Shown: piece by piece, positions 1 through 10,377 of the stretch
How the letters are laid out: each line of letters begins with the position of its first letter
Position numbering within the stretch: position 1 is the stretch's first letter
DNA from: Nevskiaceae bacterium
GTDB taxonomy: Bacteria > Pseudomonadota > Gammaproteobacteria > Nevskiales > Nevskiaceae
Reading direction: 5' to 3'
NCBI GenBank assembly: GCA_004297005.1
Contig: SCVA01000013.1
Coordinates: forward strand, 54,556 to 118,555
Length of the DNA stretch: 64,000 bases
Notes under the pieces: model-generated
The model's database searches: none
What the model was told of the DNA's origin: nothing
What the model saw: only the letters and a program-made list of their open reading frames with translations
Translations under genes and position numbers: made by a program

Positions 1-3
1 GCG

Positions 4-26
4 AAAACGCCGCCCGATGGGTGGCG
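4..26 (-). terminator. Probable intrinsic terminator after the M23 peptidase gene
   Basis: On the minus strand a 7-8 bp GC-rich stem (one G-U pair, 3-nt loop) is followed directly by TTTT. It lies about 100 bases downstream of the M23 peptidase stop codon and would end that transcript. The short U tract makes it a moderate candidate. Confidence 0.5.
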
Positions 27-125
27 GCGCATCGTGTCAAAAATGGGTGTCCATTATGACTGATGGGGCGGCTGCGGCCCTATTTCAAGGACCGCGGCAA
101 GGCAGTGGACCGTACCGCGCCGGCC

Positions 126-1055
126 TCAGCGTGCCGCCTGGATGTACTGCTGGGGATTGACCACCGAGCCGTTTAGCAGCACCTCGAAATGCACGTGCGG
201 ACCGGTAGAGCGGCCAGAGCTGCCCATCAGTGCCAGACGCTGGCCCTTGCGCACGGTTTCGCCCGGCTTCACCAGCACGCGCTGATTGTGACCGTAGCGG
301 GTGACGTAGCCGTTGCCATGATTGACCTCGACTAGGGTGCCGTAACCGGCGCGCTCATCAGCGTAGCTGACGATGCCCGCCGCCACCGCCAGCACCGGCG
401 AACCTTCGCGGCCCGCGAAATCGACGCCCTCGTGATAGGCGGCGCGGCCGCTGAAGGGATCGGTACGGTAGCCAAACAGCGAGCTGATAAAGCCGGAAGC
501 CACCGGCCAGCCGGAGGGCCGCACTTCCTGCTGCAGACGGCTGGCGAGCAGAAGATCCTCCAGCACCCGCAACTGGCGTTCGCGGTCGCTGAGCTTGGCT
601 TCGAAGCGGTCCAGGGCCTGGAGCAGGGGGTCGCCGGCGGTGGCGCTCTCGATCACTTCGGTTTCGGGGCCGCCGACGGCTGGCGGCTGGCTGAAATTGA
701 ACTCGTCCGCATCGAGGTCGGCAACTTTCACCATCCGTTCGCCGGCGGCGTCCAGACGCATCATCTGGGCGTTGAGCTGGGCGATGCGGCGTGCCAGGGC
801 ACGGGTGTTTTCCTCGGCGGCGTTGCGCGCGGCGGCAAGTTCGGTGCGCTGAGTCTGAATCTCATGACTCCAGCTCTTGGCCAGCGAGGTCGGCATCAGG
901 CCGGTGTGGCCATTGGCCAGGTACCCGGCACCAAAACCCAGACCCAACAAAGCCAGGACCACCGCCAGCGCCGGCAGCCAGGAAAACACCTGGGTCAAAC
1001 CCAGGCGGATCCGCCAAGTCCGGCCCCGTTTGTGACTGACTAGTATGATGTCCAT
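126..1055 (-). CDS. M23 family metallopeptidase, membrane-anchored (peptidoglycan endopeptidase)
   Basis: A 309-aa protein predicted to sit in the inner membrane with a periplasmic hydrolase domain. Residues about 23-47 form one hydrophobic segment. Residues about 60-110 and 145-175 look coiled-coil (charged, Leu/Ala-rich). Residues about 185-300 are a LytM/M23 domain. All zinc ligands expected of an active enzyme are visible: H208 and D212 (HEGVD) and H287/H289 (HVHF). It therefore probably cuts peptide cross-links rather than being a degenerate EnvC/NlpD-type activator. Family members of this shape often lie between lpxC and secA, and here it follows lpxC on the same strand; secA would lie beyond the left edge (inference). 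Confidence 0.88.
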   Translation of the reverse strand: MDIILVSHKRGRTWRIRLGLTQVFSWLPALAVVLALLGLGFGAGYLANGHTGLMPTSLAKSWSHEIQTQRTELAAARNAAEENTRALARRIAQLNAQMMRLDAAGERMVKVADLDADEFNFSQPPAVGGPETEVIESATAGDPLLQALDRFEAKLSDRERQLRVLEDLLLASRLQQEVRPSGWPVASGFISSLFGYRTDPFSGRAAYHEGVDFAGREGSPVLAVAAGIVSYADERAGYGTLVEVNHGNGYVTRYGHNQRVLVKPGETVRKGQRLALMGSSGRSTGPHVHFEVLLNGSVVNPQQYIQAAR

Positions 1056-1082
1056 CGACTACCGCAATCCTCGAAAACCTTC

Positions 1083-1409
1083 GTGAGCGCCGAGCGCCTA
1101 GACGCCCATCTACATCGTTCCGCCGTGCTGCAGCGGGGCTTGCTGGCCCGCGCCGCCCGGCTGGCGGACCTGGATCGCGCCTTCCGACAATGGCTGTCTC
1201 CGCTGGGCCCTTGGGCCCGGCACGTCCGTCTGGCCAACCTGGAGGGCGAGCGGGTGGCCTTGCTGGTCACATCCGCGGCTGCCCTGACACCTTTGCGCTA
1301 CCGTCAGGCCGAACTGCTGGCTTGGTTTAGTGAACGCACCGGCTCCTCTTGCACCCGGCTGAACATCACCGTCCGATCATCAGCGATGCCCGGACGGGTC
1401 GGAGTGTAA
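1083..1409 (+). CDS. DUF721 / DciA-like protein
   Basis: A 108-aa protein with a GTG start, divergent from the M23 gene with 27 bases between start codons. The N-terminal half resembles the DUF721 (DciA) domain: an Arg-rich helix (LLARAARLADLDRAFRQWL), then LGPWARHVRLANLEGERVALLVTSAAALTPLRYRQAELL in the family pattern (quoted in parts: a W near the middle, a beta hairpin, and an LRYRQAELL helix). DciA-type proteins load the replicative helicase in bacteria lacking DnaC/DnaI. Many relatives in this position are short and of unproven function. Its orientation opposite to both flanking genes is notable. Confidence 0.72.
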   Translation: MSAERLDAHLHRSAVLQRGLLARAARLADLDRAFRQWLSPLGPWARHVRLANLEGERVALLVTSAAALTPLRYRQAELLAWFSERTGSSCTRLNITVRSSAMPGRVGV

Positions 1410-1505
1410 AAGCAAATTTCAGGCCGTGGCAAGAAAATGACCGCTCGTCGGGCCGATAAATCAAGACTAATCGGTCACATTCCGGCAACCGGAGCCCTGC
1501 AAGTT

Positions 1506-2420
1506 TCAGGCCGCGAGGGCACGCATCGATGCAACGGCGGGCGCGGCGGTCGCCGCGTCTTCAAAGCTGACGAATTCCCAGGCCTCTTGGTCATTGAGCA
1601 GGGCGCAGGCCAACTGATTGTTTAGCGCATGGCCTGACTTGTAGGCGCTGTAGGCGCCCAGCAGCGGGTGCCCGGCGAGGTAGAGATCGCCCACGGCGTC
1701 TAGAATCTTGTGGCGCACGAACTCGTCGTCGTAGCGCAGGCCGTCGGGATTGACCACCCGGTAGTCGTCGAGCGCCACCGCATTGTCCAACGAAGCGCCC
1801 AGAGCCAGGTTGCGGGAGCGCATCAGCTCGAACTCGCGCATGAAGCCGAAGGTGCGCGCGCGCGAGACTTCCTTGATGTAGCTGGCGGTGGTGAATTCCA
1901 GCGTCGCGGTCTGCGCCGAGGTCTTGAACGCCGGATGCTTGAACTCGATGCCGAACGACAGGCGGAAGCCCTCGTAGGGCTCCAGGCGCGCGTACTTGTC
2001 ACCCTCACCGACCTGCACCGGTTGCAGGATGCGGATGAATTTACGGGCGGCGTTCTGCTCCACCACGCCGGCCGATTGCAGCAGGTACATGAACGGCGCT
2101 GCGGAGCCGTCCATGATCGGGATTTCCGGGCTGGAGAGTTCCACCAGCACGTTGTCGATGCCCATGCCGGCCAAGGCCGACATGATGTGCTCGACGGTCG
2201 CCACCTTCACGCCATCGCGCACCAGGGTGCTGCACAGCGTGGTCTCGCCGATCAGCAGGGCGCTGGCGGGGATGTCCACCGCCGGCGAGAGATCGACACG
2301 CCGGAAGACGATGCCGTGATTGACCGGCGCCGGCAGGATCGAGATGTAGACCTTGCGTCCGCCGTGCAGGCCGATGCCGCTGGCACGTATCGGGGACTTG
2401 AGGCTGCGTTGACGGATCAT
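1506..2420 (-). CDS. lpxC: UDP-3-O-acyl-N-acetylglucosamine deacetylase
   Basis: Committed step of lipid A synthesis: zinc-dependent removal of acetate from UDP-3-O-acyl-GlcNAc in the cytoplasm. The frame is open to an upstream ATG at 2450. The ATG at 2420 (MIRQRSLKS) is preferred because it puts the ligands at H78, H237 and D241 and the catalytic His at 264 (GHALNN), the numbering usual for this family. The product is then 304 aa, full length. It follows ftsZ on the same strand after a 234-base gap, so it may have its own promoter there; none was convincing. Neither candidate start has a good Shine-Dalgarno. Confidence 0.97.
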   Translation of the reverse strand: MIRQRSLKSPIRASGIGLHGGRKVYISILPAPVNHGIVFRRVDLSPAVDIPASALLIGETTLCSTLVRDGVKVATVEHIMSALAGMGIDNVLVELSSPEIPIMDGSAAPFMYLLQSAGVVEQNAARKFIRILQPVQVGEGDKYARLEPYEGFRLSFGIEFKHPAFKTSAQTATLEFTTASYIKEVSRARTFGFMREFELMRSRNLALGASLDNAVALDDYRVVNPDGLRYDDEFVRHKILDAVGDLYLAGHPLLGAYSAYKSGHALNNQLACALLNDQEAWEFVSFEDAATAAPAVASMRALAA

Positions 2421-2654
2421 AGGAGCTAGGTGCGAACGGCGTGCATTCATTCAAGAGTCGCGCGCCGTACGCAATCTGAATCGCGAGGATAGGAGCAGTT
2501 TATCACGCTGCTCCCAACGCTCCGCCGCTCCACGAGACTGGTGCGGCACAGGTCCGGGGCGAAGGCCGGCCACAGTCGGCGTCCAGGGCAAGACGCCGAC
2601 GAAGCAACCTCGGGCGGGGGCTGCCTGCCACCCCGCCACGGACCCGCCACCGAC

Positions 2655-3914
2655 TCAGTCCGCCTGCGCGCGCAGGAAGGCCGGAATATCGATCACGTCG
2701 TCGGACAGCTCCTGCAGCCAGTGCGCGCCGCTGGCGGCGCCCGCCGCGGCAGCGGCCGGACGGTTGTAGCTGCCCATCTCCGGCATCGGTCGCAGACCCG
2801 GCACCCGCGGCGGCAGATTCATCTGCGGCGACGCGTGGTGATTGGTCGGCGCGCCGTAGGAGCTGGCGGCGTAGGACGGCGTCGCCATCCGGCGCGGCTC
2901 GAAGCGCGCGACATGCGGCGGCAGCTCTTCCCGCTTGCTGCTGTTCAGGCCGGTGGCCACCACCGTCACCCGCAGCTCGCCGTTCAGGCTCGGGTCGATG
3001 GAGGTGCCGCACTTGATGTCGGCCTCCTCGCTCGCCACATCGCCGACGTGCTGCATGATGTAGTCGTGCTCGTCCAGGGTCAGCGACTCGTCGCAGGTGA
3101 TGTTGACCAGGATGCCGCGGGCGCCGCGGATCTCGATGTCGTCGAGCAGCGGGCTGGACAGCGCCGCTTCCACCGCCTTCTTGGCGCGGTCTTCACCGGT
3201 GGCCTTGCCGATACCCATCATCGCCATGCCGCGCGCGCCCATGACCGTGCGCACGTCGGCGAAGTCGAGGTTGATCTCGCCCGGCCGGGTGATGAGGTCG
3301 CTGATGCCCAGCACCGCGTTCTGCAGCACATCGTTGGCGGCCTTGAAGGCGTTCATCAGGCTCACCGAGCCACCGAGCACGAGCTTGAGCTTTTCGTTGG
3401 GAATCACGATCAGCGAGTCGACGTGCTGCTGCAGCTGGGTGATGCCGTGCATGGCCTGCGCCATGCGCTTCTTGCCTTCGCTGGGGAAGGGCTTGGTCAC
3501 CACCGCAACGGTGAGGATCTTCAGCTCCTTCGCCACCTCGGCGATCACCGGTGCCGCGCCGGTGCCGGTGCCGCCACCCATGCCGCTGGTGATGAACAGC
3601 AGATCGGTGCCTTCCAGCATTTCGGCGATGCGCTCGCGGTCCTCTTCCGCCGCCTGGCGGCCGATTTCCGGATTGCTGCCGGCGCCGAGGCCGCGCGTGA
3701 TCTCCATGCCCAGCTGCAGCTGGTTGTTGGGGACGCACTTCTCCAGATGGTCGCGATCAGTATTGGCGCAGATGAACTCCACGCCGTTGATCCCGCTCTG
3801 GGACATCTGGTTGACGGTATTGCAGCCGCCACCGCCGACGCCCATGACGCGAATCACTGCCGTGGTTCGCAGCCCATCCACCAGTTCAAACGTTTCCTGC
3901 ATTGCCCCTGCCAT
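2655..3914 (-). CDS. ftsZ: Cell division protein FtsZ
   Basis: Tubulin-like GTPase that polymerises into the division ring. The 419-aa product has the nucleotide-binding GGGTGTG motif at residues 113-119 and a GVGGGGCNTV loop near residue 26. A variable linker covers roughly residues 320-400. The extreme C-terminal peptide DVIDIPAFLRAQAD is the docking site for FtsA/ZipA-type partners. A strong AGGAGG lies five bases before the ATG at 3914, which fixes the start. It is the last gene of the dcw cluster, 81 bases after ftsA. Confidence 0.98.
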   Translation of the reverse strand: MAGAMQETFELVDGLRTTAVIRVMGVGGGGCNTVNQMSQSGINGVEFICANTDRDHLEKCVPNNQLQLGMEITRGLGAGSNPEIGRQAAEEDRERIAEMLEGTDLLFITSGMGGGTGTGAAPVIAEVAKELKILTVAVVTKPFPSEGKKRMAQAMHGITQLQQHVDSLIVIPNEKLKLVLGGSVSLMNAFKAANDVLQNAVLGISDLITRPGEINLDFADVRTVMGARGMAMMGIGKATGEDRAKKAVEAALSSPLLDDIEIRGARGILVNITCDESLTLDEHDYIMQHVGDVASEEADIKCGTSIDPSLNGELRVTVVATGLNSSKREELPPHVARFEPRRMATPSYAASSYGAPTNHHASPQMNLPPRVPGLRPMPEMGSYNRPAAAAAGAASGAHWLQELSDDVIDIPAFLRAQAD

Positions 3915-3995
3915 GACGACCTCCTCGTATTGCCCTACTGCTGTTCATGACGGCTTCGTGCCGTCGCCCTGAAACCAAACCCACAAACCAAAAAC

Positions 3996-5234
3996 CTAGA
4001 AATTGCCCTTGAACCAGGCCTTCACCCGCGCCAGCACATCGCCGCCATCACCGGCGTGGCCGGCGGCGCCGCGCGCCAGTTCCGGCTTCATCCGCTTCGC
4101 GTAGAGCAGCAAACCCACGCCAGTGGCCAGCCCGGGGTCCCGGGACGCCGCCTCGATGCCTTCGACGCCGTGTGGCAGGCCCAAACGCACCGGCACTTCC
4201 AGCACTTCCTCCGCCAGCTCGACCACGCCCGGCATCTGCGCCGAGCCACCGGTGAGCACCACGCCGCCGGGAATGCGGCCGAACATGTCGGCCCGATGCA
4301 GCTCCTTGGCGACGTAGCGGAACAATTCCTCGTAGCGCGGCCGGATCACCTCGGCGAGCATGTGGCGCGAGAAGGCACGCGGTGGGTTCTCGCCGACGCT
4401 GGGAGCCTCGATGACTTCCTCGGCCTGCACCATCCAGGGCTGCGCGCAGCCGTAGTGGACCTTGATGTCCTCGGCGTTCTGGGTCGGGGTGCGGAAGGCC
4501 ACGGCGATGTCGTTGGTGACCTGATCGCCGGCGATCGGCAGGACCGCGGTGTGACGGATCGCGCCGCCCTGGTAGACCGCGATATCACTGGTGCCGCCAC
4601 CGATGTCGATGCAGCAGATGCCGAGATCCTTTTCGTCCTCGGTAAGCACCGCGTCGGCGCTGGCGAGATGGCTGATGACCAGCTTCTCCACCGCCAGCCC
4701 GCATTTCTCCACGCACTTTTGCAGGTTCTGCGCCGCAGACACCGAGCCGGTGACGATGTGCACGTTGACGTCCAACCGCACCGCCGACATGCCGACCGGG
4801 TCCTGGATGCCCTCCTGGCCGTCGACGATGAACTCCTGCGGCAGCACGTGCAGGATCTGCTGGTCAGCCGGCACCGGCACCGCCGAGCCGTTCTCGATCA
4901 CCGAATCGACATCCTTGTGGCTGACTTCGCGATGCTTGATCGCCACCACGCCGGACTTGGTCTGGCTTTTGATGTGAGCGCCGGTGATCGCCACGTGCGC
5001 CATGCGCGCGCGGCAGTTGGCCATGTGCTCGGCGTTTTCCACCGCGCGCTGGATCGCCTGCACGGTGGCGTCGATATTGGTGACCACGCCCTTCTTCAGG
5101 CCACGCGCCGCCTGCTGGCCGATGCCGACCACCTGCAGCTTGCCTTCGGGGCTCACCTCGCCCACCAGGGCGGCCACCTTGGAGGTGCCGACATCCAACG
5201 CGAAGAGATAACTGGGTTCGGGACGGCGACTCAT
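3996..5234 (-). CDS. ftsA: Cell division protein FtsA
   Basis: Actin-like ATPase that tethers FtsZ filaments to the inner membrane. The 412-aa protein begins with the phosphate-1 loop (ALDVGTSKVAALVGEV) and carries the second ATP motif DIGGGTSDIAVYQGG around residue 215, then VLTGGSAQMPG near residue 330. The C-terminus (LARVKAWFKGNF) is an amphipathic membrane-targeting helix, as expected. Its ATG overlaps the ftsQ stop by four bases, so translation is probably coupled. Confidence 0.98.
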   Translation of the reverse strand: MSRRPEPSYLFALDVGTSKVAALVGEVSPEGKLQVVGIGQQAARGLKKGVVTNIDATVQAIQRAVENAEHMANCRARMAHVAITGAHIKSQTKSGVVAIKHREVSHKDVDSVIENGSAVPVPADQQILHVLPQEFIVDGQEGIQDPVGMSAVRLDVNVHIVTGSVSAAQNLQKCVEKCGLAVEKLVISHLASADAVLTEDEKDLGICCIDIGGGTSDIAVYQGGAIRHTAVLPIAGDQVTNDIAVAFRTPTQNAEDIKVHYGCAQPWMVQAEEVIEAPSVGENPPRAFSRHMLAEVIRPRYEELFRYVAKELHRADMFGRIPGGVVLTGGSAQMPGVVELAEEVLEVPVRLGLPHGVEGIEAASRDPGLATGVGLLLYAKRMKPELARGAAGHAGDGGDVLARVKAWFKGNF

Positions 5235-6067
5235 GGTGAAACTCCGGGGACGGCAGTAGCGGCGGGCGGGGCGCCGACCGTGGACTTCGCCTGATCGGCG
5301 CCGGGCGCGGGGCGCCAGCTCACCGCGAAGCCATTGAGATAGCGGAGATCCACGGTGTGGACCTCGTTGAGCCGGCTGGCCAGGGCCGGCAGTACGGTGG
5401 CCTTCAGGCGCTCGACCGAATCCAGCGGCGAGGCGCGCCCGAAGCGCAGATGGATGTCGCCGTGGCTAACGGCGACCCAATCGCCACGGGCGTCCTGGCT
5501 GAGCGAGGCGAGCGCGAACGGTGTTTCCGCCAGACGGTCGGCGAGCTGGCGGTACATCGCCATCACCTCGCGCTCGCGGCCCGGCGCGCCGGACAGACGC
5601 GGCAGGCTCTCGGGCAAGGTCTCGCCTCCGGGCGCGAAGACGATACCCTCGGTGGACAGCGCCTCGGTCTCGCCCCAGCGGGCAAAGGGCACGCGCTCCC
5701 AGATGCGCACCACCAGCCGCGCCGGCCACTGGCGATCAACCCGGGCATGGGCAACCCAGGGCAAGCGCTCGACCGCTAGGCGCACAGCTTCGAGATCGAC
5801 CTCGAACAACTGACCATCGATGGCGCTGGCGGCGGCGGCACGCACCTCGTCGGCGCGCACGTGCTGCAACGGCCCCTGCACCGCCAGCTCGCGGGCCGGC
5901 GCATCGACCTTTGCCAGCAGCAGTCGGCCCGCGCCCAGGGTCGCGGCCAGCGCGCCCAGACTCAGCAGGGCGTTGCGCAGCAGCGGCGGCAGGCCGGCGC
6001 TGTTGCCCTGACTGGGATCGAGGCGCTTGGTATAGGGAGCGGACATGGGCAGGGCGAGCGCGCTCAC
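5231..6067 (-). CDS. ftsQ: Cell division protein FtsQ
   Basis: Bitopic divisome scaffold: short cytoplasmic tail, one membrane segment (about residues 25-48), then a POTRA domain (LAVQGPLQHVRADEVRAAA) and a beta domain in the periplasm. Two starts are plausible. A GTG at 6067 overlaps the ddl stop (GTGA) and has GGAAG seven bases upstream; an ATG at 6046 lacks a Shine-Dalgarno. The GTG is chosen, giving about 278 aa. The C-terminus is Ala/Pro-rich. Confidence 0.93.
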   Translation of the reverse strand: MSALALPMSAPYTKRLDPSQGNSAGLPPLLRNALLSLGALAATLGAGRLLLAKVDAPARELAVQGPLQHVRADEVRAAAASAIDGQLFEVDLEAVRLAVERLPWVAHARVDRQWPARLVVRIWERVPFARWGETEALSTEGIVFAPGGETLPESLPRLSGAPGREREVMAMYRQLADRLAETPFALASLSQDARGDWVAVSHGDIHLRFGRASPLDSVERLKATVLPALASRLNEVHTVDLRYLNGFAVSWRPAPGADQAKSTVGAPPAATAVPGVSP

Positions 6068-7005
6068 AACGTCGCTTCCAATAGCCGCCAGCACAGCTCG
6101 GCGTAGTCGATGCCCACCGCCTTGGCGGCCATCGGCACCAGCGAGTGCGAGGTCATGCCCGGCAGGGTGTTGAGCTCCAAGAGCTGCGGCCGGCCGTCCT
6201 CGCCCATCAGGAAGTCGACGCGGCCCCAGTGCCGGCACCCGGCGAGCGCGAAGGCCTTGAGGCAGAGCGCCTGCACTTGCGCCTCGAAGCCGGCTTCCAG
6301 TCCCGAGGGGCAGTGATAGCGGGTGTCGTTGCTGATGTACTTGGCGTTGTAGTCATAGAACTCGCCGTCCGGCTCGATGCGGATCACCGGCAGCGCGCGT
6401 CCGAGCAGGATCGGGCAGGTGAACTCGTCGTTCTTGCCTGCACGGCCGATGAACTGCTCGGCCATCACCACGCGGTCGGCCTCGCCCAGTGCCAGCGCGT
6501 ACGCGGCGTCGATCTGCTCCGCCGTCTTGACCTTGCTGACGCCGACGCTGGAGCCGTCCGCCGCCGGCTTGATGATGAAGGGATAGCCGAAGGCTTCCGC
6601 TGCCGCGTGCGCCTCGGCCTGCGAAGCGAGCACGCGGAAGTCCGGCGTCGGCAAGCCTTCGGCCTTCCAGACCCGCTTGGTGGTGAGCTTGTCCATCGCC
6701 AGCGCCGAAGCCAGCACGCCCGAGCCCGGATACGGCAGGCCCAGCAGGTCAAGGATGGCCTGCACCGTGCCGTCCTCGCCGCCGGTGCCGTGGAGGATGT
6801 TGAACACCCGCGCATAGCCCTCGGCCTTGAGCATGAACAACTGCTCGGGCGAGGAGACGTCCACGCCATGGGCATCGACGCCGCGCGACTGCAAGGCCTT
6901 GACGATGCCCTCGCCGCTCCATAGCGAGACCTGGCGCTCGGCGCTCCAGCCGCCCATCAGCACGGCGACTTTCCCGAAATCGGCGGGACGGGTCGTGGTG
7001 CTCAT
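6064..7005 (-). CDS. ddl: D-alanine--D-alanine ligase
   Basis: ATP-grasp enzyme making the D-Ala-D-Ala dipeptide that MurF adds to the lipid II precursor. The 313-aa length and position between murB and ftsQ match the DdlB type. Visible motifs include the N-terminal VAVLMGGWSAERQVS substrate loop, LHGTGGEDGTVQ, the ATP-grasp lysine segment PFIIKPAADGSSVGVSKV, and the metal-binding LLELNTLPGMTSHSL near the C-terminus. It overlaps murB and ftsQ by four bases on each side. Confidence 0.97.
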   Translation of the reverse strand: MSTTTRPADFGKVAVLMGGWSAERQVSLWSGEGIVKALQSRGVDAHGVDVSSPEQLFMLKAEGYARVFNILHGTGGEDGTVQAILDLLGLPYPGSGVLASALAMDKLTTKRVWKAEGLPTPDFRVLASQAEAHAAAEAFGYPFIIKPAADGSSVGVSKVKTAEQIDAAYALALGEADRVVMAEQFIGRAGKNDEFTCPILLGRALPVIRIEPDGEFYDYNAKYISNDTRYHCPSGLEAGFEAQVQALCLKAFALAGCRHWGRVDFLMGEDGRPQLLELNTLPGMTSHSLVPMAAKAVGIDYAELCWRLLEATL

Positions 7006-7904
7006 GCGGGTTCTCCAACAACCCGGACTTCGGGATGCAGTTCGATGCCGGTCCTGGCCTTGACGGTGCTGCGGATGTGGGCGATCAGCGCCTCGACATC
7101 GGCAGCGTTGGCGCCGTCTTCGGTGATCAGGAAGTTGGCGTGCAGCTGCGACACGTAGGCGCCGCCGACGCGATGGCCCTTGAGGCCGCAGGACTCGATC
7201 AGCCGCGCGGCGTGATCGCCCGGCGGGTTGCGGAAGGTGCTGCCGGCCGAGGGCTTGCCGACCGGCTGGCTGGCCTTGCGCTTGGCGAGGCTGTCCTTGG
7301 TCGCGCGGGCATAGCTGCCGTCGGCGTCTTCGCCCACCACGAAACGCGCGGCGAGATAGCCAAGCACCTGCTCCGGGGCCTCGACGTGGCGATAACCGGT
7401 GACGAAGGCCTGCGGCGTCAACCAGTGAGTCGTGCCGTCACGCAGGACAACTTCCACCTCTTGGACCACGGGCCAAGTCTCGCCGCCCCAGGCGCCGGCA
7501 TTCATCGCCAGCGCTCCGCCGACGGTGCCGGGGATGCCGGCCATGAATCCCAGGCCGGCCTTCTGCTGCGCGGTTGCGAACTTGGCGAGTCGCGCACAGT
7601 GGGTGCCGGCCTCGGCATAGACCCGATCCTCGGCTTCCAGGCGGATCGCATCGAGCGCGCCGTGCAGGCAGATCACCGTGCCGCGGAAGCCGCCGTCACG
7701 CACCAGCAGGTTGCTGCCCAGGCCGATCCACAGCACCGGCTCTTCGGCCGGCAGGGCGCGGATGAAGCGGAGCAGATCCTCGCGGTCGGCCGGCTCGAAA
7801 TAGGTGTCGGCCGGGCCACCGACGCGCCAGCTGGTACGCGACGCCAGACGCTCCTGGTGGCGCAGCAGGCCACGCACGGCGGGCAGCTTCAGCGCGGCGC
7901 TCAC
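7002..7904 (-). CDS. murB: UDP-N-acetylenolpyruvoylglucosamine reductase
   Basis: FAD enzyme that reduces the MurA product to UDP-MurNAc using NADPH. The 300-aa protein has the FAD-binding segments [17 protein letters not shown] and [20 protein letters not shown], and the catalytic GSTFRNP motif with its serine. The compact length and lack of an inserted loop fit the type II (shorter) MurB class rather than the longer E. coli type. Four-base overlaps link it to murC and ddl. Confidence 0.97.
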   Translation of the reverse strand: MSAALKLPAVRGLLRHQERLASRTSWRVGGPADTYFEPADREDLLRFIRALPAEEPVLWIGLGSNLLVRDGGFRGTVICLHGALDAIRLEAEDRVYAEAGTHCARLAKFATAQQKAGLGFMAGIPGTVGGALAMNAGAWGGETWPVVQEVEVVLRDGTTHWLTPQAFVTGYRHVEAPEQVLGYLAARFVVGEDADGSYARATKDSLAKRKASQPVGKPSAGSTFRNPPGDHAARLIESCGLKGHRVGGAYVSQLHANFLITEDGANAADVEALIAHIRSTVKARTGIELHPEVRVVGEPA

Positions 7905-9322
7905 GGCGCGCTCCCGAAGGTCTGGAGCATCAGCGCCGGCGCCGTGCCGATGTCGCCGGCCCCCACCGTCAGCAGCACATCGCCGTCCTGCACCAGGCCG
8001 CGCAGAGCCTCCGGCAGCTCGGCGACCGCCTTGACGTACACCGGCTCGACGCGCCCCCGAGCACGGATGCCGCGCGCCAGCGCCTTGCCGTCGTAGCCGG
8101 CGATGGCGGTCTCACCGGCGGCATAGACCTCCAGCAGCAGCAGGGCATCGCAGTGCGAAAGCACCTCGCAGAATTCGTCAAACAGATCCCGCGTGCGGCT
8201 ATAGCGGTGCGGCTGGAAGGCCACCACGACGCGCCGGCCGGGATGCGCAGTGCGCACCGCCTCGAAAGTCGCGGCCAGCTCGCGCGGGTGATGGCCGTAG
8301 TCGTCGATCAGCTTCAGGCGCCTGCCCTCGACCAGCACCTCGCCGTGTGACTCGCAGCGGCGGCCGACGCCGGCGAACTCGGCGAAGGCCTTGCGGATGG
8401 CGTCGAAGGACACCCCCAGCTCGCGGGCGATCGCCACCGCCACCAGCGCGTTCTGCACGTTGTGGCGGCCCGGCAGGTTCAGGTGCAGCTCTTCGCGAGC
8501 CAAGCCGATCTGCACGGTGAAGCGGCTGCCGCCACGCTCCGGCACCACATCCACGGCGCGCACGTCGGCGTCTTCGGCAAAGCCATAGGTCAGCAGCGGC
8601 CGGCCGACCGCGGGCAGGATCTCGCGCACCACCGGATCGTCGGCGCAGAGCACGGCCAGGCCGTAGAACGGCAGCCGGTGCAGGAACTCGACGAAGGTGC
8701 GCTTGAGCACCTGGAAATCGCCGCCGTAGGTTTCCAGATGGTCGGCGTCGATATTGGTGACCGCCGCCATCATCGGCGACAGGTGCAGGAAGCTGGCGTC
8801 GGACTCGTCGGCCTCGGCGACCAGATACTGGCCAGCGCCGAGCCGGGCATTGGCATCCGCGCCCTTCACCTTGCCACCGACCACGAAGGTCGGGTCCAGC
8901 CCGCCTTCGGCGAGCACGCTGGCAACCAGGCTGGTGGTGGTGGTCTTGCCATGGGTGCCGGCGATGGCGAGGCCGTACCGGAAGCGCATCAGCTCGGCCA
9001 GCATCTCGGCGCGGCGCACTACCGGAATGCGGTGCGCCTGTGCGTAGACCAGCTCCGGATTGTCGGCCTTCACCGCCGTCGACACCACGATGGCGTCGGC
9101 ACCCTGGGCGTTTTCGGCCTGGTGGCCGAAGTAGAGCTTGGTGCCGAGCTGCTCCAGGCGCTGGGTCGCCGCCGAAGGCTTGAGATCGGTGCCGCTCACC
9201 TGGTAGCCGAGGTTGATCAGCACCTCGGCGATGCCGGACATGCCGGAGCCGCCGATGCCCAGCATGTGGATGCGGCGCACGCGGTGCATGGGCGCCCTGG
9301 CCATTTCGCCGGGATTCATCAT
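7901..9322 (-). CDS. murC: UDP-N-acetylmuramate--L-alanine ligase
   Basis: Adds L-Ala to UDP-MurNAc. The product is 473 aa with an N-terminal Rossmann domain ([17 protein letters not shown]), the ATP-binding [15 protein letters not shown] loop, [12 protein letters not shown], and the DDYGHHPRE segment of the C-terminal ligase domain. The frame stays open far upstream, but the start is set at 9322 because ATGATGA overlaps the murG stop and AGGAG sits seven bases before it. The longer reading is murG's shadow. Confidence 0.97.
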   Translation of the reverse strand: MMNPGEMARAPMHRVRRIHMLGIGGSGMSGIAEVLINLGYQVSGTDLKPSAATQRLEQLGTKLYFGHQAENAQGADAIVVSTAVKADNPELVYAQAHRIPVVRRAEMLAELMRFRYGLAIAGTHGKTTTTSLVASVLAEGGLDPTFVVGGKVKGADANARLGAGQYLVAEADESDASFLHLSPMMAAVTNIDADHLETYGGDFQVLKRTFVEFLHRLPFYGLAVLCADDPVVREILPAVGRPLLTYGFAEDADVRAVDVVPERGGSRFTVQIGLAREELHLNLPGRHNVQNALVAVAIARELGVSFDAIRKAFAEFAGVGRRCESHGEVLVEGRRLKLIDDYGHHPRELAATFEAVRTAHPGRRVVVAFQPHRYSRTRDLFDEFCEVLSHCDALLLLEVYAAGETAIAGYDGKALARGIRARGRVEPVYVKAVAELPEALRGLVQDGDVLLTVGAGDIGTAPALMLQTFGSAP

Positions 9323-10377
9323 GAGCGCGCTCCTGCGGCGAGCAGGCGCTCGACGATGTCTTCGGTGGCGCGCGGATGCGCGGCGGCGCGCGCCTTTTCG
9401 GCACGGGCCAGGCAGTCGGCGCGGGTGGCACCGCTCAGCACCGCGGCCAGGCGCTCGGCGCTGAGTTCGCGCTCCTGGATCAGCTCGGCGGCGCCGACCT
9501 TCACCAGCGCGCCGGCATTGGCGGTCTGGTGGTCGTCCACCGCGTGGGGGAAGGGCACCAGCAGGCTGGCGACACCGGCGGTCGCGAGTTCGGCGACGGT
9601 GGAGGCGCCGGCGCGGCAGACCACCAGATCGGCCCAGGCGTAGGCGCCGGCCATGTCCTGGATGAAAGTCGTCACCTCGGCCTGCACGCCGTGCCGGGCG
9701 TAGGCGGCCTGAGCCACCTCGACGGTACGGCCACCCTGGTGGCGGACGTTCGGGCGCTCGGCGGCAGGGATCAGCGCCAGCGCCGCCGGCAGCTTCTCGT
9801 TGAGCGCCTTCGCACCCTGGCTGCCGCCGACCACCAGCAGATTCAGCGCGCCGTGGCGCGCGGCGTAGCGCTGCGCCGGCGGCGGTAGCGCGGCGACTTC
9901 CGCCCGCACCGGATTGCCGACGGTGATGCCGCCGGCCAGTGCGCCGTCGAAGCCCTGCAGGGCCTGCCGCGCCAGCTTCGCAAGCTGGCGGTTGGTGAAG
10001 CCGGCGGTGGCGTTCTGCTCGTGCACGAACAGCGGGATGCGCTTCAGCCAAGCGGCGACGCCACCCGGGCCGGCGGCGAAGCCGCCCATGCCCAGCACGG
10101 CGTCCGGCCGCACCCGTGACAGCACGCCCAGCGCCTGGCGGATCGCCCGCAGGATCAGCAGCGGCGCCGTCAGCAGCTTGAGCAGGCCCTTGCCGCGCAG
10201 GCCGCTGACCTGCACGTATTCCATGGCGATGCCCTGCGCCGGCACCGTGCGCGACTCGAAACTCTCCGGCGCGCCCAGCCAGACCACCTCGTGGCCACGC
10301 GCGCGCAGCGCATGGGCGACAGCGAGACCGGGGTAGACGTGGCCGCCAGTGCCTCCGGCCATCACTAAGATCTTCAT
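9319..10377 (-). CDS. murG: UDP-GlcNAc:undecaprenyl-PP-MurNAc-pentapeptide GlcNAc transferase
   Basis: GT28 glycosyltransferase converting lipid I to lipid II at the inner leaflet. The 352-aa product starts [19 protein letters not shown], the family's diagnostic first glycine loop. It carries [38 protein letters not shown] and the donor-binding [12 protein letters not shown] with [14 protein letters not shown]. The start at 10377 overlaps the ftsW stop as ATGA. The open frame upstream of this is not murG. Confidence 0.97.
   Translation of the reverse strand: MKILVMAGGTGGHVYPGLAVAHALRARGHEVVWLGAPESFESRTVPAQGIAMEYVQVSGLRGKGLLKLLTAPLLILRAIRQALGVLSRVRPDAVLGMGGFAAGPGGVAAWLKRIPLFVHEQNATAGFTNRQLAKLARQALQGFDGALAGGITVGNPVRAEVAALPPPAQRYAARHGALNLLVVGGSQGAKALNEKLPAALALIPAAERPNVRHQGGRTVEVAQAAYARHGVQAEVTTFIQDMAGAYAWADLVVCRAGASTVAELATAGVASLLVPFPHAVDDHQTANAGALVKVGAAELIQERELSAERLAAVLSGATRADCLARAEKARAAAHPRATEDIVERLLAAGARS

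Noticed and set aside
2541..5294. Long plus-strand frames (469 and 412 codons) opposite ftsZ and ftsA
   Set aside because: They are His/Arg/Ala-rich antisense readings typical of GC-rich genes, with no family resemblance.
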